Assembly: GCA_011524785.1 (NCBI GenBank)
Contig: WTJQ01000579.1
Location: 1-6,689, forward strand
DNA length: 6,689 nucleotides
Reading direction: 5' to 3'
Source of the DNA: Planctomycetota bacterium
GTDB taxonomy: Bacteria > Planctomycetota > UBA1135 > GCA-002686595
Under the pieces are notes generated by a model. The model ran no database searches, was not told where the DNA came from, and worked only from the letters and a program-made list of their open reading frames with translations. Every line of letters starts with the position of its first letter. The first letter of the stretch is position 1. A program made the translations under genes and the position numbers. Positions 1 to 6,017 of this stretch are shown in pieces.

Positions 1-1
1 G

Positions 2-838
2 CTGCGCGTGGGGCCGCGCGCGTCGCCCGGGGACGTCAGCGGGGGGGGGGGCCTCGTGGAGGTGGGCTCGACCGGGCTGCTCGAGGAGGAGCTGGTTGCT
101 GGCGAGGTGCGGCCCGCCCCCGGGGAGGCGGCCTGCCGCGCCGTCGTCGAGGGCATCGACCTCGCACTCGCTGGCCGGGTTCAGGGGCTCGTGACGGCGC
201 CCCTCAACAAGGAGGCATTGGCGGCCGCGGGCCACGACTGGCCTGGGCACACGGAGCTGCTCGCCGAGCGCGCGGGCGCCGAGCGCGTGGCGATGATGAT
301 GGTTGGCGACCGCCTCCGCGTTGTGCTCGCGACCATCCACTGCGCCCTCGCCGAGGTGCCGGGGCGCCTCTCGGTCGAGACCGAGCTCGAGGCCATCCGC
401 TTCGCGAGCGCCGGCGCGCGCGCGTGCGGGATCGAGCGGCCTCGGATCGCCGTCGCCGGACTCAACCCTCACGCGGGAGAGGGCGGTCGCTTCGGGCGTG
501 AGGAGCTGGAGGTGCTGGCGCCTGCCGTGCAGCAGGCGCGCGCCGAGGGCCTCGACGTGGCCGGCCCGCTCGCCGGGGACACCGTGTTCCTTGCCGCGCG
601 CGAGGGGGCGTTCGACGTGGTCGTCGCCCAGTACCACGATCAGGGCCTGATCCCGGTCAAGCTCGAGGGCCTCGACCGCGGCGTCAACGTGACCCTCGGG
701 CTGCCCTTCGTGCGGACCAGCCCCGACCACGGTACGGCCTTCGATCGCGCCTGGCAGGGGACGGCGAACCCGGGCAGCATGCGGCGCGCCATCGAGGTGG
801 CAGCCCAGCTCGCGACCTCCCGGTCCGTGGGGCTCTAG
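2..838 (+). CDS. pdxA: 4-hydroxythreonine-4-phosphate dehydrogenase PdxA, 5'-truncated by window edge
   Basis: PdxA oxidises 4-phosphohydroxy-L-threonine with NAD(P)+. The product decarboxylates to 3-amino-2-oxopropyl phosphate, which PdxJ condenses with deoxyxylulose phosphate in cytoplasmic vitamin B6 synthesis. The frame is open from the first bases. The GTG at 8 is an internal codon, not a start; by comparison with E. coli PdxA about 55 N-terminal residues lie outside. Counting from that GTG, the family motifs run in order: GLVTAPLNKEAL (60-71), PGHTE (79-83), the metal-ligand His in ATIH (111), AGLNPHAGEGG with the second His (155), YHDQG with the third His (210), then NVTLGLPFVRTSPDHGTAF. 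All three metal histidines are present, so the enzyme looks active. An 11-G run at 41-51 lies in the poorly conserved part and keeps the frame. PdxA2-type sugar-acid phosphate dehydrogenases share these motifs and cannot be excluded, but no catabolic neighbours are visible. It converges on rnhC. Confidence 0.93.
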   Translation: MRVGPRASPGDVSGGGGLVEVGSTGLLEEELVAGEVRPAPGEAACRAVVEGIDLALAGRVQGLVTAPLNKEALAAAGHDWPGHTELLAERAGAERVAMMMVGDRLRVVLATIHCALAEVPGRLSVETELEAIRFASAGARACGIERPRIAVAGLNPHAGEGGRFGREELEVLAPAVQQARAEGLDVAGPLAGDTVFLAAREGAFDVVVAQYHDQGLIPVKLEGLDRGVNVTLGLPFVRTSPDHGTAFDRAWQGTANPGSMRRAIEVAAQLATSRSVGL

Positions 839-1884
839 CGCCGGCGGCGGCGCGCCCAGGAACGCCCGCTCTCCTCGCTGGGGGAGCGCCAGCCGCGCTC
901 CTGGCGAACGTCCGGGAAGAAGCGGTCGGTCGTTCGGAAGTGGACCTTCGCCACGGCCTCGAAGCGCTCCAGCGCTCGGTCTCCCCAGGTGCGCTGCAGC
1001 TCGCGGGCTGCATCGAGCGCGGGCGTGCCCGCTCCCTTCGGCAGATCGAGCCCGGCCTCGTCGCTCAGCCGGACGAGCCCCTCGAGGAACACCTTGCGCG
1101 CCACGAGGCTCGCGGCGGCCACGGCGGGAGCGCGCTCCGCGCGATGCTCCTGATGGAGGCGCAGGTCGAGCGCGTCGAAGGCGCGCCCGAGCCGCCCCTC
1201 GTTCTTGGAGAACTGGTCGATGAGCACCGCGTCGCCGGGCTCGGCGTGGCCCTCGTCGAGCAGCTCGCGCGCGGCCTCGGTGTAGAGCTCGGAGAGCACC
1301 AGGGCGACGTTCTTGCGCTCGCTCCAGCGCGCCATGTACTCGGGCGGATCGAGGACGCGGACCGCGTGGGGGAAGCGTCCCATGATCCAGCCGCCGAGCC
1401 GGTGGGCCGAGGCGTCCGTGACCTTCTTGGAGTCCATCACGCCTCGGGTCCGCAGCTCCGCGGCCTCGCCCTCGCCGATGCGGACCATCGCGACCACCAG
1501 GGGACCGAAGTAGTCGCCCTTGCCAGACTCGTCGCCCCCGATGAGGGCGCCAGCCTCCAGCTGCTCCCCGTGGCTGGTCGGGGCTGTGGAGCCCCTGGCG
1601 TCTCCGGCCGCTCCCTCGGACGGGGCTGCGGGCGGCTCGGACCCGGCAACCTCGGCAGCGCGCTCCGGGAGGTGGCGCAGGAGGAACAGGTCGATGCCGC
1701 TCCCCTGGAGGACCAGCTTGCCCGACGTGTAGAGGACGGCGACCACGCCGTCGCCCCGGGCCCAGAAGCGGGCGTGCGGCTGGCGCCGGCGCTCGTAGTC
1801 CTGGGCGTCGATCGACCGCTCGAGGGCCGCCTGCTCGGTCGCGCCGAGCTTGAGGACCACGGTGCCTTGAGCCATGCGAGGCAT
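835..1884 (-). CDS. rnhC: Ribonuclease HIII with N-terminal substrate-binding domain
   Basis: This enzyme cleaves the RNA strand of RNA-DNA hybrids, such as R-loops and primers, in the cytoplasm. The protein is 349 residues from ATG 1884, or 346 from ATG 1875. Residues 1-80 look like the TBP-like N-terminal domain of RNase HIII (lysine/leucine-rich start, then a YTSGKLVLQG strand). Residues 81-111 are an Ala/Pro/Ser/Gly linker. The catalytic domain follows: GGDESGKGDYFGPLVVA (acidic pair D118, E119), MDSKK (150-154), LIDQF (third acid D223), VAAASLVAR (255-263) and LPKGAG. The TBP-like domain and the GKGDYFGP version of the first motif separate HIII from HII. The C-terminus ends in five arginines. 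Neither start has a well-placed Shine-Dalgarno. ATG 1875 (MAQGTVVLKL) would sit at +1 of a possible -10 box, so it may be the true, leaderless start. The stop overlaps that of pdxA. Confidence 0.92.
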   Translation of the reverse strand: MPRMAQGTVVLKLGATEQAALERSIDAQDYERRRQPHARFWARGDGVVAVLYTSGKLVLQGSGIDLFLLRHLPERAAEVAGSEPPAAPSEGAAGDARGSTAPTSHGEQLEAGALIGGDESGKGDYFGPLVVAMVRIGEGEAAELRTRGVMDSKKVTDASAHRLGGWIMGRFPHAVRVLDPPEYMARWSERKNVALVLSELYTEAARELLDEGHAEPGDAVLIDQFSKNEGRLGRAFDALDLRLHQEHRAERAPAVAAASLVARKVFLEGLVRLSDEAGLDLPKGAGTPALDAARELQRTWGDRALERFEAVAKVHFRTTDRFFPDVRQERGWRSPSEESGRSWARRRRR

Positions 1885-1888
1885 GCTA
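1883..1888 (-). promoter_or_regulatory. Possible -10 box (TAGCAT) for a leaderless rnhC transcript
   Basis: Read on the minus strand, GCTAGCATG is followed by six bases and then ATG 1875. The hexamer TAGCAT (1888 down to 1883) fits TAnnnT and ends seven bases before the A of that ATG, so transcription could begin at or next to the start codon. No good -35 is visible at the usual distance, and no Shine-Dalgarno precedes ATG 1875. This is inference from spacing alone. If it is right, the upstream ATG at 1884 lies inside the promoter and is not used. Confidence 0.3.
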
Positions 1889-1953
1889 GCGAGGCGACCT
1901 CGTGGATCCGAGGGCCCCGTCCCCCTCGATCGCTCGGGTCGCCGTCGCGCGTT

Positions 1954-1962
1954 TGCTAGCCT
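1954..1962 (+). promoter_or_regulatory. Possible extended -10 promoter (TGCTAGCCT) for the SGNH hydrolase gene
   Basis: The bases TGC-TAGCCT match an extended -10 (TGn followed by TAnnnT). They lie 14 bases upstream of ATG 1977, which predicts a transcript start near 1969 and a leader of about eight bases. No clear -35 is seen, and no Shine-Dalgarno lies between the element and the ATG. The same GCTAGC core occurs 70 bases away, facing rnhC. This is a candidate only. Confidence 0.35.
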
Positions 1963-1976
1963 GCGCCGCTCGCGCG

Positions 1977-3092
1977 ATGTCCTCCTCGTCCGACTCCACG
2001 CCCGCGCCGGCCTCCCCGGCCGCCGGCCGCACGTCCCTGCGCGTCCGGCTCCTGCTCTCGCTCTCCTCGGTCCTCGCCTTCGTGCTGCTCGGGGAGTGCG
2101 TCGCGCGCGTGCGCGAGCCGGGCCCCTTCTCGCTGGTCGACACCAACCCCTATCTCACTGGCGAGAAGTCGCACGAGGTGCGCCACCGACCGGGCTTCGA
2201 GGGCCGCTGGGACTCGACCTGGTACCGCATCAACGGGCGCGGGATGCGGGGGCCGGACATCGACTGGTCCCTCGGAGACGAGGAGCTGCGCGTGGTCTGT
2301 CTCGGGGACTCCTGCACCTTCGGCAAGGGGGTCCTGGAGGAGGCCAGCTGGCCGCGACAGCTGGAGCGGCTCCTGCAGGAGGCGCTCCCCGAGGGCCAGC
2401 GCGCCCGCGTCGCGAACCTCGGCATCAACGGGGGGGATGCGACCAGCGCCCACGAGCTCCTGCGGGAGCAGGGGCTCGCGCTGCGGCCGGACCTCGTCGT
2501 GTACGGCGCCAACGTCAACGACTTCCCCAACGCGGTCGAGGCCGTCAACCAGAAGGTGTTCAACGAGGCGCCCCTCAAGCGCCTGATCCCGCAGGGCATC
2601 CTCGACCCGCTCAATCGCTCCGCGCTCTACCGCTGGGCTCGCAGCCTGTACTACCAGTCCCGGCGCGCCCAGGACTGGGCCGCGGCCGAGGCGTTGGCGG
2701 CCTCGATGGGGGAGGCTCCTGCCGAGTCCCCGGCCTGGGCGCGCCAGCGGGCGCGCGTCGAGGCGATCCAGCGGGACGCCCTCGCGGCCGGCGCCCGCTG
2801 CGCCATCGTGCTCTTCCCCTACGAGAGCCAGATCTACCTCGACAGCTACGACACCTCGGCGATCGAGAGGCTGGCCGCGCTCTGCGCCGAGCTGGAGATC
2901 CCGTTCATCGACCTGGCCGAGGTCTTCCGGGAGCACTTCCGGAGTGCGGGGGAGGACCTCTTCATCCCCGGCGACCGCTACCACCCGAACGCGGGGGGCT
3001 ACACTCTCGTGGCCCGCGCCCTCCTCCGGCTCGCCCGGACCGAGGGGCTCCTCGAGGCCGAGGAGAGCTCCGCGGAGGACCCCCCCCGATGA
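1977..3092 (+). CDS. Membrane-anchored SGNH/GDSL-type hydrolase (esterase or acyl-group enzyme)
   Basis: The protein is 371 residues from ATG 1977. An in-frame GTG at 1902 would add 25 unconserved residues and is not preferred. A low-complexity Ser/Pro/Ala N-terminus and an R-x-R are followed by a hydrophobic segment (about 25-39), which looks like a signal anchor placing the enzyme outside the cytoplasmic membrane. The segment WYRINGRGMRGPD (82-94) resembles the element that precedes the catalytic domain in many planctomycete SGNH proteins. The catalytic blocks follow: CLGDSCTFG (nucleophile Ser112), NLGINGGD (oxyanion glycine, 147-154), GANVND (177-182, oxyanion Asn181) and DRYHPNAGG (Asp333, His336). 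SGNH proteins hydrolyse or transfer acyl esters on polysaccharides, lipids or other substrates; the substrate here cannot be read from sequence. Its TGA overlaps the ATG of the next small membrane gene, so the two are probably translated together. Confidence 0.85.
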   Translation: MSSSSDSTPAPASPAAGRTSLRVRLLLSLSSVLAFVLLGECVARVREPGPFSLVDTNPYLTGEKSHEVRHRPGFEGRWDSTWYRINGRGMRGPDIDWSLGDEELRVVCLGDSCTFGKGVLEEASWPRQLERLLQEALPEGQRARVANLGINGGDATSAHELLREQGLALRPDLVVYGANVNDFPNAVEAVNQKVFNEAPLKRLIPQGILDPLNRSALYRWARSLYYQSRRAQDWAAAEALAASMGEAPAESPAWARQRARVEAIQRDALAAGARCAIVLFPYESQIYLDSYDTSAIERLAALCAELEIPFIDLAEVFREHFRSAGEDLFIPGDRYHPNAGGYTLVARALLRLARTEGLLEAEESSAEDPPR

Positions 3093-3217
3093 AGTTCCTG
3101 CGCGACAACTGGCTCTGGATCGTCGGGCCGATCGTCCTGCTGGCCCTGCTCGTGGCGCTGTTCGTGGCCATGACCAGTGGTTCTGGCCTCGAGAACAACA
3201 CCTACGACCTCGGCTGA
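3089..3217 (+). CDS. 42-residue single-helix membrane protein, DUF5989-like
   Basis: The start codon overlaps the SGNH hydrolase stop as ATGA (3089-3092). GGAGG at 3073-3077 lies 11 bases upstream and can serve as its ribosome binding site. The protein starts MKFLRDNWLW, continues as one hydrophobic helix (about residues 8-28), and ends in a short polar tail, SGSGLENNTYDLG. The FLR-x-x-W start, the single helix and the small polar C-terminus resemble DUF5989, whose members of about 50 residues sit beside SGNH hydrolases, SxtJ-like membrane proteins and carbamoyltransferases in some bacteria. This copy lacks the basic RxRKK-like stretch I associate with that family. The function is unknown; it may be a small membrane partner or stabiliser of the hydrolase. 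The gene is likely real given the coupling, binding site and membrane-protein composition. The family assignment is from memory and less certain. Confidence 0.72.
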   Translation: MKFLRDNWLWIVGPIVLLALLVALFVAMTSGSGLENNTYDLG

Positions 3218-3330
3218 TTTCCGACGGCGCGCCCCGCGACGCGCAGGGGCGCCGCCTGGCTCGGTTGGAGAGGAGCCGCTCCGGCCGGTTGCGCTTGCCT
3301 CGGGCCCCCCAGTCCAGGAACATCTCCGCC

Positions 3331-3975
3331 ATGAAGACCCAGGACAGCGCCTCCCAGGCCGAGATGACCCCCGCGTCCGCACGCCAGATGCTGGAGGAGG
3401 GGAACGCCCGGTTCGTCGCCCAGAGCATGACCAGCCGCGACCTCGCGGCCCAGGTGCAGGCCACCAGCGGCGGTCAGTGGCCCTTCGCGGCCATCCTCGG
3501 CTGCATCGACTCCCGCGTCCCCCCGGAGCTCGTCTTCGACCAGGGGCTCGGCGATCTGTTCAGCGTCCGGATCGCAGGGAACTTCGCGAACACGGACATC
3601 CTCGGCAGCCTCGAGTTCGCCTGCAAGGTGGCCGGCTCCAAGCTCGTCGTGGTCCTGGGCCACAAGGCCTGCGGGGCCGTGAAGGGCGCCTGCGACAGCG
3701 TGGAGCTGGGCAACCTCACGTCCATGCTCGGCAAGCTCCAGCCCGCGGTGGCCGCCGTGGCCGAGCCCGCGGACCCCGCGCAGCGCACGAGCGCCAACGG
3801 CGACTTCGTGCAGGCGGTCGCCGAGCGCAACGTGCACATGACCGTGGCCGCGATCCGCGAGCAGAGCGAGGTCCTGCGGACGCTCGAGGCCGAGGGCGCG
3901 ATCGCCATCGTCGGCGCGATGTACGACATCGGCTCCGGCGCCGTCACGTTCCTCGAGGAGTCGGCCGTTGGCTGA
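3331..3975 (+). CDS. Beta-class carbonic anhydrase, cytoplasmic
   Basis: This zinc enzyme interconverts CO2 and bicarbonate. It is 214 residues from ATG 3331, with AGGAA at 3316-3320 ten bases upstream. Family features in order: [13 protein letters not shown] (17-29), [10 protein letters not shown] with zinc ligand Cys58 and the Asp60/Arg62 dyad, VRIAGNFAN (79-87), GSLEFA (92-97), and [15 protein letters not shown] with zinc ligands His111 and Cys114, then [16 protein letters not shown]. All catalytic residues are present. There is no signal peptide or lipobox, so it should act in the cytoplasm. The 3' end overlaps purE by eight bases and carries the purE ribosome binding site, which implies one transcript with purE and purK. 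Because PurK consumes bicarbonate, the likely job is to feed that step, though the product would also serve other carboxylases. Confidence 0.95.
   Translation: MKTQDSASQAEMTPASARQMLEEGNARFVAQSMTSRDLAAQVQATSGGQWPFAAILGCIDSRVPPELVFDQGLGDLFSVRIAGNFANTDILGSLEFACKVAGSKLVVVLGHKACGAVKGACDSVELGNLTSMLGKLQPAVAAVAEPADPAQRTSANGDFVQAVAERNVHMTVAAIREQSEVLRTLEAEGAIAIVGAMYDIGSGAVTFLEESAVG
3955..3960 (+). promoter_or_regulatory. Ribosome binding site of purE (GAGGAG)
   Basis: GAGGAG lies inside the last codons of the carbonic anhydrase gene, seven bases before TTG 3968. It is a strong match at ideal spacing. No ATG or GTG gives a conserved PurE N-terminus nearby, so it settles TTG 3968 as the purE start and shows the two genes are translated from one message. 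Confidence 0.75.
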
Positions 3976-4453
3976 TCCCAAGGTGGGCGTGATCATGGGC
4001 AGCGCCTCGGACTGGCCCACCATGCAGCAGGCGGTCGAGATGCTCGACCGCTTCGGTGTGCCGAGCGAGCACTGCGTCGTGAGCGCCCACCGCACCCCCG
4101 AGCGCCTCCGCGAGTACGCCAGCAGCGCGGCGGACCGAGGCCTCGAGGTGATCATCGCCGGTGCAGGGGGCGCGGCCCACCTGCCCGGGATGGTCGCGGC
4201 CTGGACGACCCTCCCCGTCCTGGGCGTGCCGGTGAAGAGCCGTGCCCTGAGCGGGATGGACTCCCTGCTCTCGATCGTGCAGATGCCGAAGGGCGTGCCC
4301 GTCGGCACCCTGGCCATCGGCGATGCCGGGGCCGCGAACGCGGGCCTGCTCGCCGCGCGCATCCTCTCCACGCGCGATGCGTCCCTGCGCGCCGCGCTCG
4401 AGACCTTCGCGAAGGAGCAGGGCGAGGCCGCCCTGGCCGCCGAGCTCCCGTGA
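3968..4453 (+). CDS. purE: N5-carboxyaminoimidazole ribonucleotide mutase PurE (class I)
   Basis: PurE moves the carboxyl group of N5-CAIR to carbon to give CAIR in de novo purine synthesis. The protein is 161 residues, the usual length for bacterial class I PurE. The start is TTG, chosen because GAGGAG sits seven bases upstream and the translation begins [16 protein letters not shown], as in the family. Conserved elements: GSASDW (Ser12, Asp15), SAHRTPERL with the catalytic His41 and Arg42, [47 protein letters not shown] and [11 protein letters not shown] purK next door supports the N5-CAIR mutase type rather than the class II AIR carboxylase. It overlaps the carbonic anhydrase by eight bases and purK by four. 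Confidence 0.96.
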   Translation: MADPKVGVIMGSASDWPTMQQAVEMLDRFGVPSEHCVVSAHRTPERLREYASSAADRGLEVIIAGAGGAAHLPGMVAAWTTLPVLGVPVKSRALSGMDSLLSIVQMPKGVPVGTLAIGDAGAANAGLLAARILSTRDASLRAALETFAKEQGEAALAAELP

Positions 4454-5592
4454 GCGCACCGATCCTCCCGGGAGCGACCCTCGGCATGCTCGGCGGGGGG
4501 CAGCTCGGGCGCATGTTCGCGCTCGAGGCACGACGCCTCGGCTACCGGGTGGCCGTGCTGACCACCGAGGCCGACTCGCCGGCCGCTCAGACCGCGGATG
4601 CGGTCACGGTGGCGGCCTACGACGACCGCCACGCCGTCGAGGGGTTCTCCCGTGGCGTCGCGGCCGTGACGCTCGAGTTCGAGAACGTGCCTGCGGCCAT
4701 GGCCGAGGCCGCAGCCTCCGCGGCGCCCGTCCGGCCTTCGGGCCGCCTCCTGGAGGTCGCCCAGAATCGGCTGCTGGAGAAGCGCGCCGTCGCGGAGCTC
4801 GGGCTGCCGGTGGGGACCTTCCATCCGGTCGTCGCCGAGGCGGACCTCGCGTCCGCTGCCGCCGCGATCCCCGGCGGCGCGATCCTGAAGACCGCCGAGT
4901 CCGGCTACGACGGGAAGGGCCAGCGGCGTCTCGCCGGCAGTGACGAGCTCGCCGACGCCTGGCGCGAGTTGGGCAAGGTCCCCTGCATCCTCGAGGCCCT
5001 GGTTCCCTTCACCCGCGAGATCTCGGTGATCGGCGCGCGTGGCGTGGACGGGGACGTCGCCCTGTACGAGCCGTTCGAGAACCACCACGAGAACCAGATC
5101 CTCGACCTCACCAGCTGGCCGGCGGGGGTCGGCGCGGAGACCCGCGACGCTGCCCACGCCATCGCGCGCGGGGTGCTCGAGGGCCTCGACGTGGTGGGGG
5201 TCCTGTGCGTCGAGCTGTTCGTCCTGGAGGACGGGTCCCTGCTCGTGAACGAGCTCGCGCCCCGCCCGCACAACTCCGGGCACCTGACGATCGAGGCCGC
5301 GACCGCCAGCCAGTTCGAGCAGCAGGTCCGTGCCGTCGCCGGCCTCCCCCTCGGAGCGCCGGAGCGCCGCGTCGGGGGCGCGGCCATGGCCAACCTGCTG
5401 GGCGACCTCTGGAGCGGGGGAGAGCCTGACTGGGCTTCTGCCCTGCGTGTCCCTGGCGTCTCCCTGCACCTCTACGGCAAGGCCGACGCGCGCCCCGGCC
5501 GGAAGATGGGGCACCTGACGGCCACCGGCTCCGACGTCGAGGAGGCGCGGCGCCGCGTGCTGGCGGCACGGGCTGCCCTCTCCGACTCGTGA
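4450..5592 (+). CDS. purK: N5-carboxyaminoimidazole ribonucleotide synthase PurK
   Basis: This ATP-grasp enzyme joins 5-aminoimidazole ribonucleotide and bicarbonate, using ATP, to give N5-CAIR for PurE. It is 380 residues, normal for PurK. The GTG start overlaps the purE stop as GTGA (4450-4453). No Shine-Dalgarno lies at normal distance (AAGGAG at 4412-4417 is too far), so translation probably depends on ribosomes finishing purE. Visible features: the N-terminal fold with [11 protein letters not shown] (12-22), LEFENVP (75-81), VAQNRLLEK (103-111), the ATP-grasp lysine and glycine loop [12 protein letters not shown] (147-158), a [10 protein letters not shown] segment, the metal and substrate region [12 protein letters not shown] (267-278), then [16 protein letters not shown] and a C-terminal domain with [16 protein letters not shown]. 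Nothing is missing or broken. Confidence 0.96.
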   Translation: MSAPILPGATLGMLGGGQLGRMFALEARRLGYRVAVLTTEADSPAAQTADAVTVAAYDDRHAVEGFSRGVAAVTLEFENVPAAMAEAAASAAPVRPSGRLLEVAQNRLLEKRAVAELGLPVGTFHPVVAEADLASAAAAIPGGAILKTAESGYDGKGQRRLAGSDELADAWRELGKVPCILEALVPFTREISVIGARGVDGDVALYEPFENHHENQILDLTSWPAGVGAETRDAAHAIARGVLEGLDVVGVLCVELFVLEDGSLLVNELAPRPHNSGHLTIEAATASQFEQQVRAVAGLPLGAPERRVGGAAMANLLGDLWSGGEPDWASALRVPGVSLHLYGKADARPGRKMGHLTATGSDVEEARRRVLAARAALSDS

Positions 5593-5635
5593 GGCCCGCT
5601 TGCGCGGCTCGCGTCCAGGACGTATCAACGAGCCG

Positions 5636-5989
5636 ATGTCTCTCGCGCTCGTCACGGCTCCGCTCGAGGAGCGGTTCGCCGCCTTCGCGCTCTGGCTCGT
5701 TCCCCTTGCCCTCGTCGCCTTCGCGGTCACCGTCTGGGGGGCCTTTCGGGCGGGTTGGCTCACGCGGCTCGCTACGCTCCTCGTGGGCGTTGGCGCCCTG
5801 TGGTTCGGGCTGCTCGCGGGGACCGGTGCCTACTTCGCGGCTTGGCAGGCCGAGCCGGATCCGCCAGCCGAGGCGTTCTCGGACGGGGGCTCCAACGTGT
5901 TCGTGCTCCTGTTCGGCTGGCTCCCGGCGCTCGCCCTGCTCGGGGGCCTGCGCATCGTGATCGCTCTCGCCCGGCGCGTCCGGCGCTGA
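5636..5989 (+). CDS. Small three-helix membrane protein of unknown function
   Basis: I do not recognise this 117-residue protein. It shows three hydrophobic segments: about 15-37, 44-68, and 88-111. Between the second and third lies an acidic, proline-rich loop, AEPDPPAEAFSDGGSN (72-87). The C-terminus is basic (RRVRR), which places it on the cytoplasmic side under the positive-inside rule. The loop and the N-terminus would then be on opposite faces. ATG 5636 is preferred; a TTG at 5600 in the same frame would add an Arg-rich, unconserved-looking leader. AGGA at 5617-5620 is a weak ribosome site with a 15-base gap. It begins 43 bases after purK on the same strand, with no terminator between, so it may share the purine transcript. 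Its stop is 28 bases from the end of the convergent dehydrogenase-like gene. Confidence 0.65.
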   Translation: MSLALVTAPLEERFAAFALWLVPLALVAFAVTVWGAFRAGWLTRLATLLVGVGALWFGLLAGTGAYFAAWQAEPDPPAEAFSDGGSNVFVLLFGWLPALALLGGLRIVIALARRVRR

Positions 5990-6017
5990 GCCGGGCGTGA
6001 CGCTGCGCGAGCTCGGA

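Noticed and set aside
856..904. Nested stem (outer CCAGGA / TCCTGG, inner imperfect stem at 867-888) near the pdxA/rnhC junction
   Set aside because: It lies inside rnhC coding sequence, is interrupted by mismatches and lacks a T-run on either strand. It may affect transcript ends but cannot be supported as a terminator.
940..1959. Plus-strand open frame of about 340 codons opposite rnhC
   Set aside because: The minus strand shows all RNase HIII motifs in order. The plus-strand translation has only GC-driven composition.
1902..1976. GTG 1902 as the SGNH hydrolase start
   Set aside because: It adds 25 residues of unconserved sequence running through the likely promoter. ATG 1977 gives a normal charged N-terminus followed by a signal anchor.
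1874..3088. Extending the 42-residue membrane protein upstream in its open frame as a 447-residue protein
   Set aside because: The extension is Arg/Pro/Gly-rich out-of-frame translation of the SGNH gene. Protein-like composition begins only at ATG 3089, which has its own GGAGG.
3229..3252. Hairpin GCGCCCC / GGGGCGC with a 10-base loop between the small membrane gene and the anhydrase
   Set aside because: The seven-base stem has no following T-run. Stems of this size are common by chance at this GC content, so I do not call a terminator.
1956..3464. Long minus-strand open frame opposite the SGNH hydrolase
   Set aside because: It is a shadow of the conserved plus-strand gene, and it runs through the small membrane gene and the anhydrase start without any family motif.
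5600..5635. TTG 5600 as the start of the three-helix membrane protein
   Set aside because: It has no binding site at proper spacing and adds an Arg-rich leader. ATG 5636 begins a sequence of membrane-protein type.
3202..5763. A very long open frame on the minus strand across the carbonic anhydrase, purE and purK genes
   Set aside because: It lies antisense to three clearly conserved genes. It has a repetitive Arg/Gly/Leu/Ala composition with no recognisable motif. Long antisense frames are expected where third positions are nearly always G or C.
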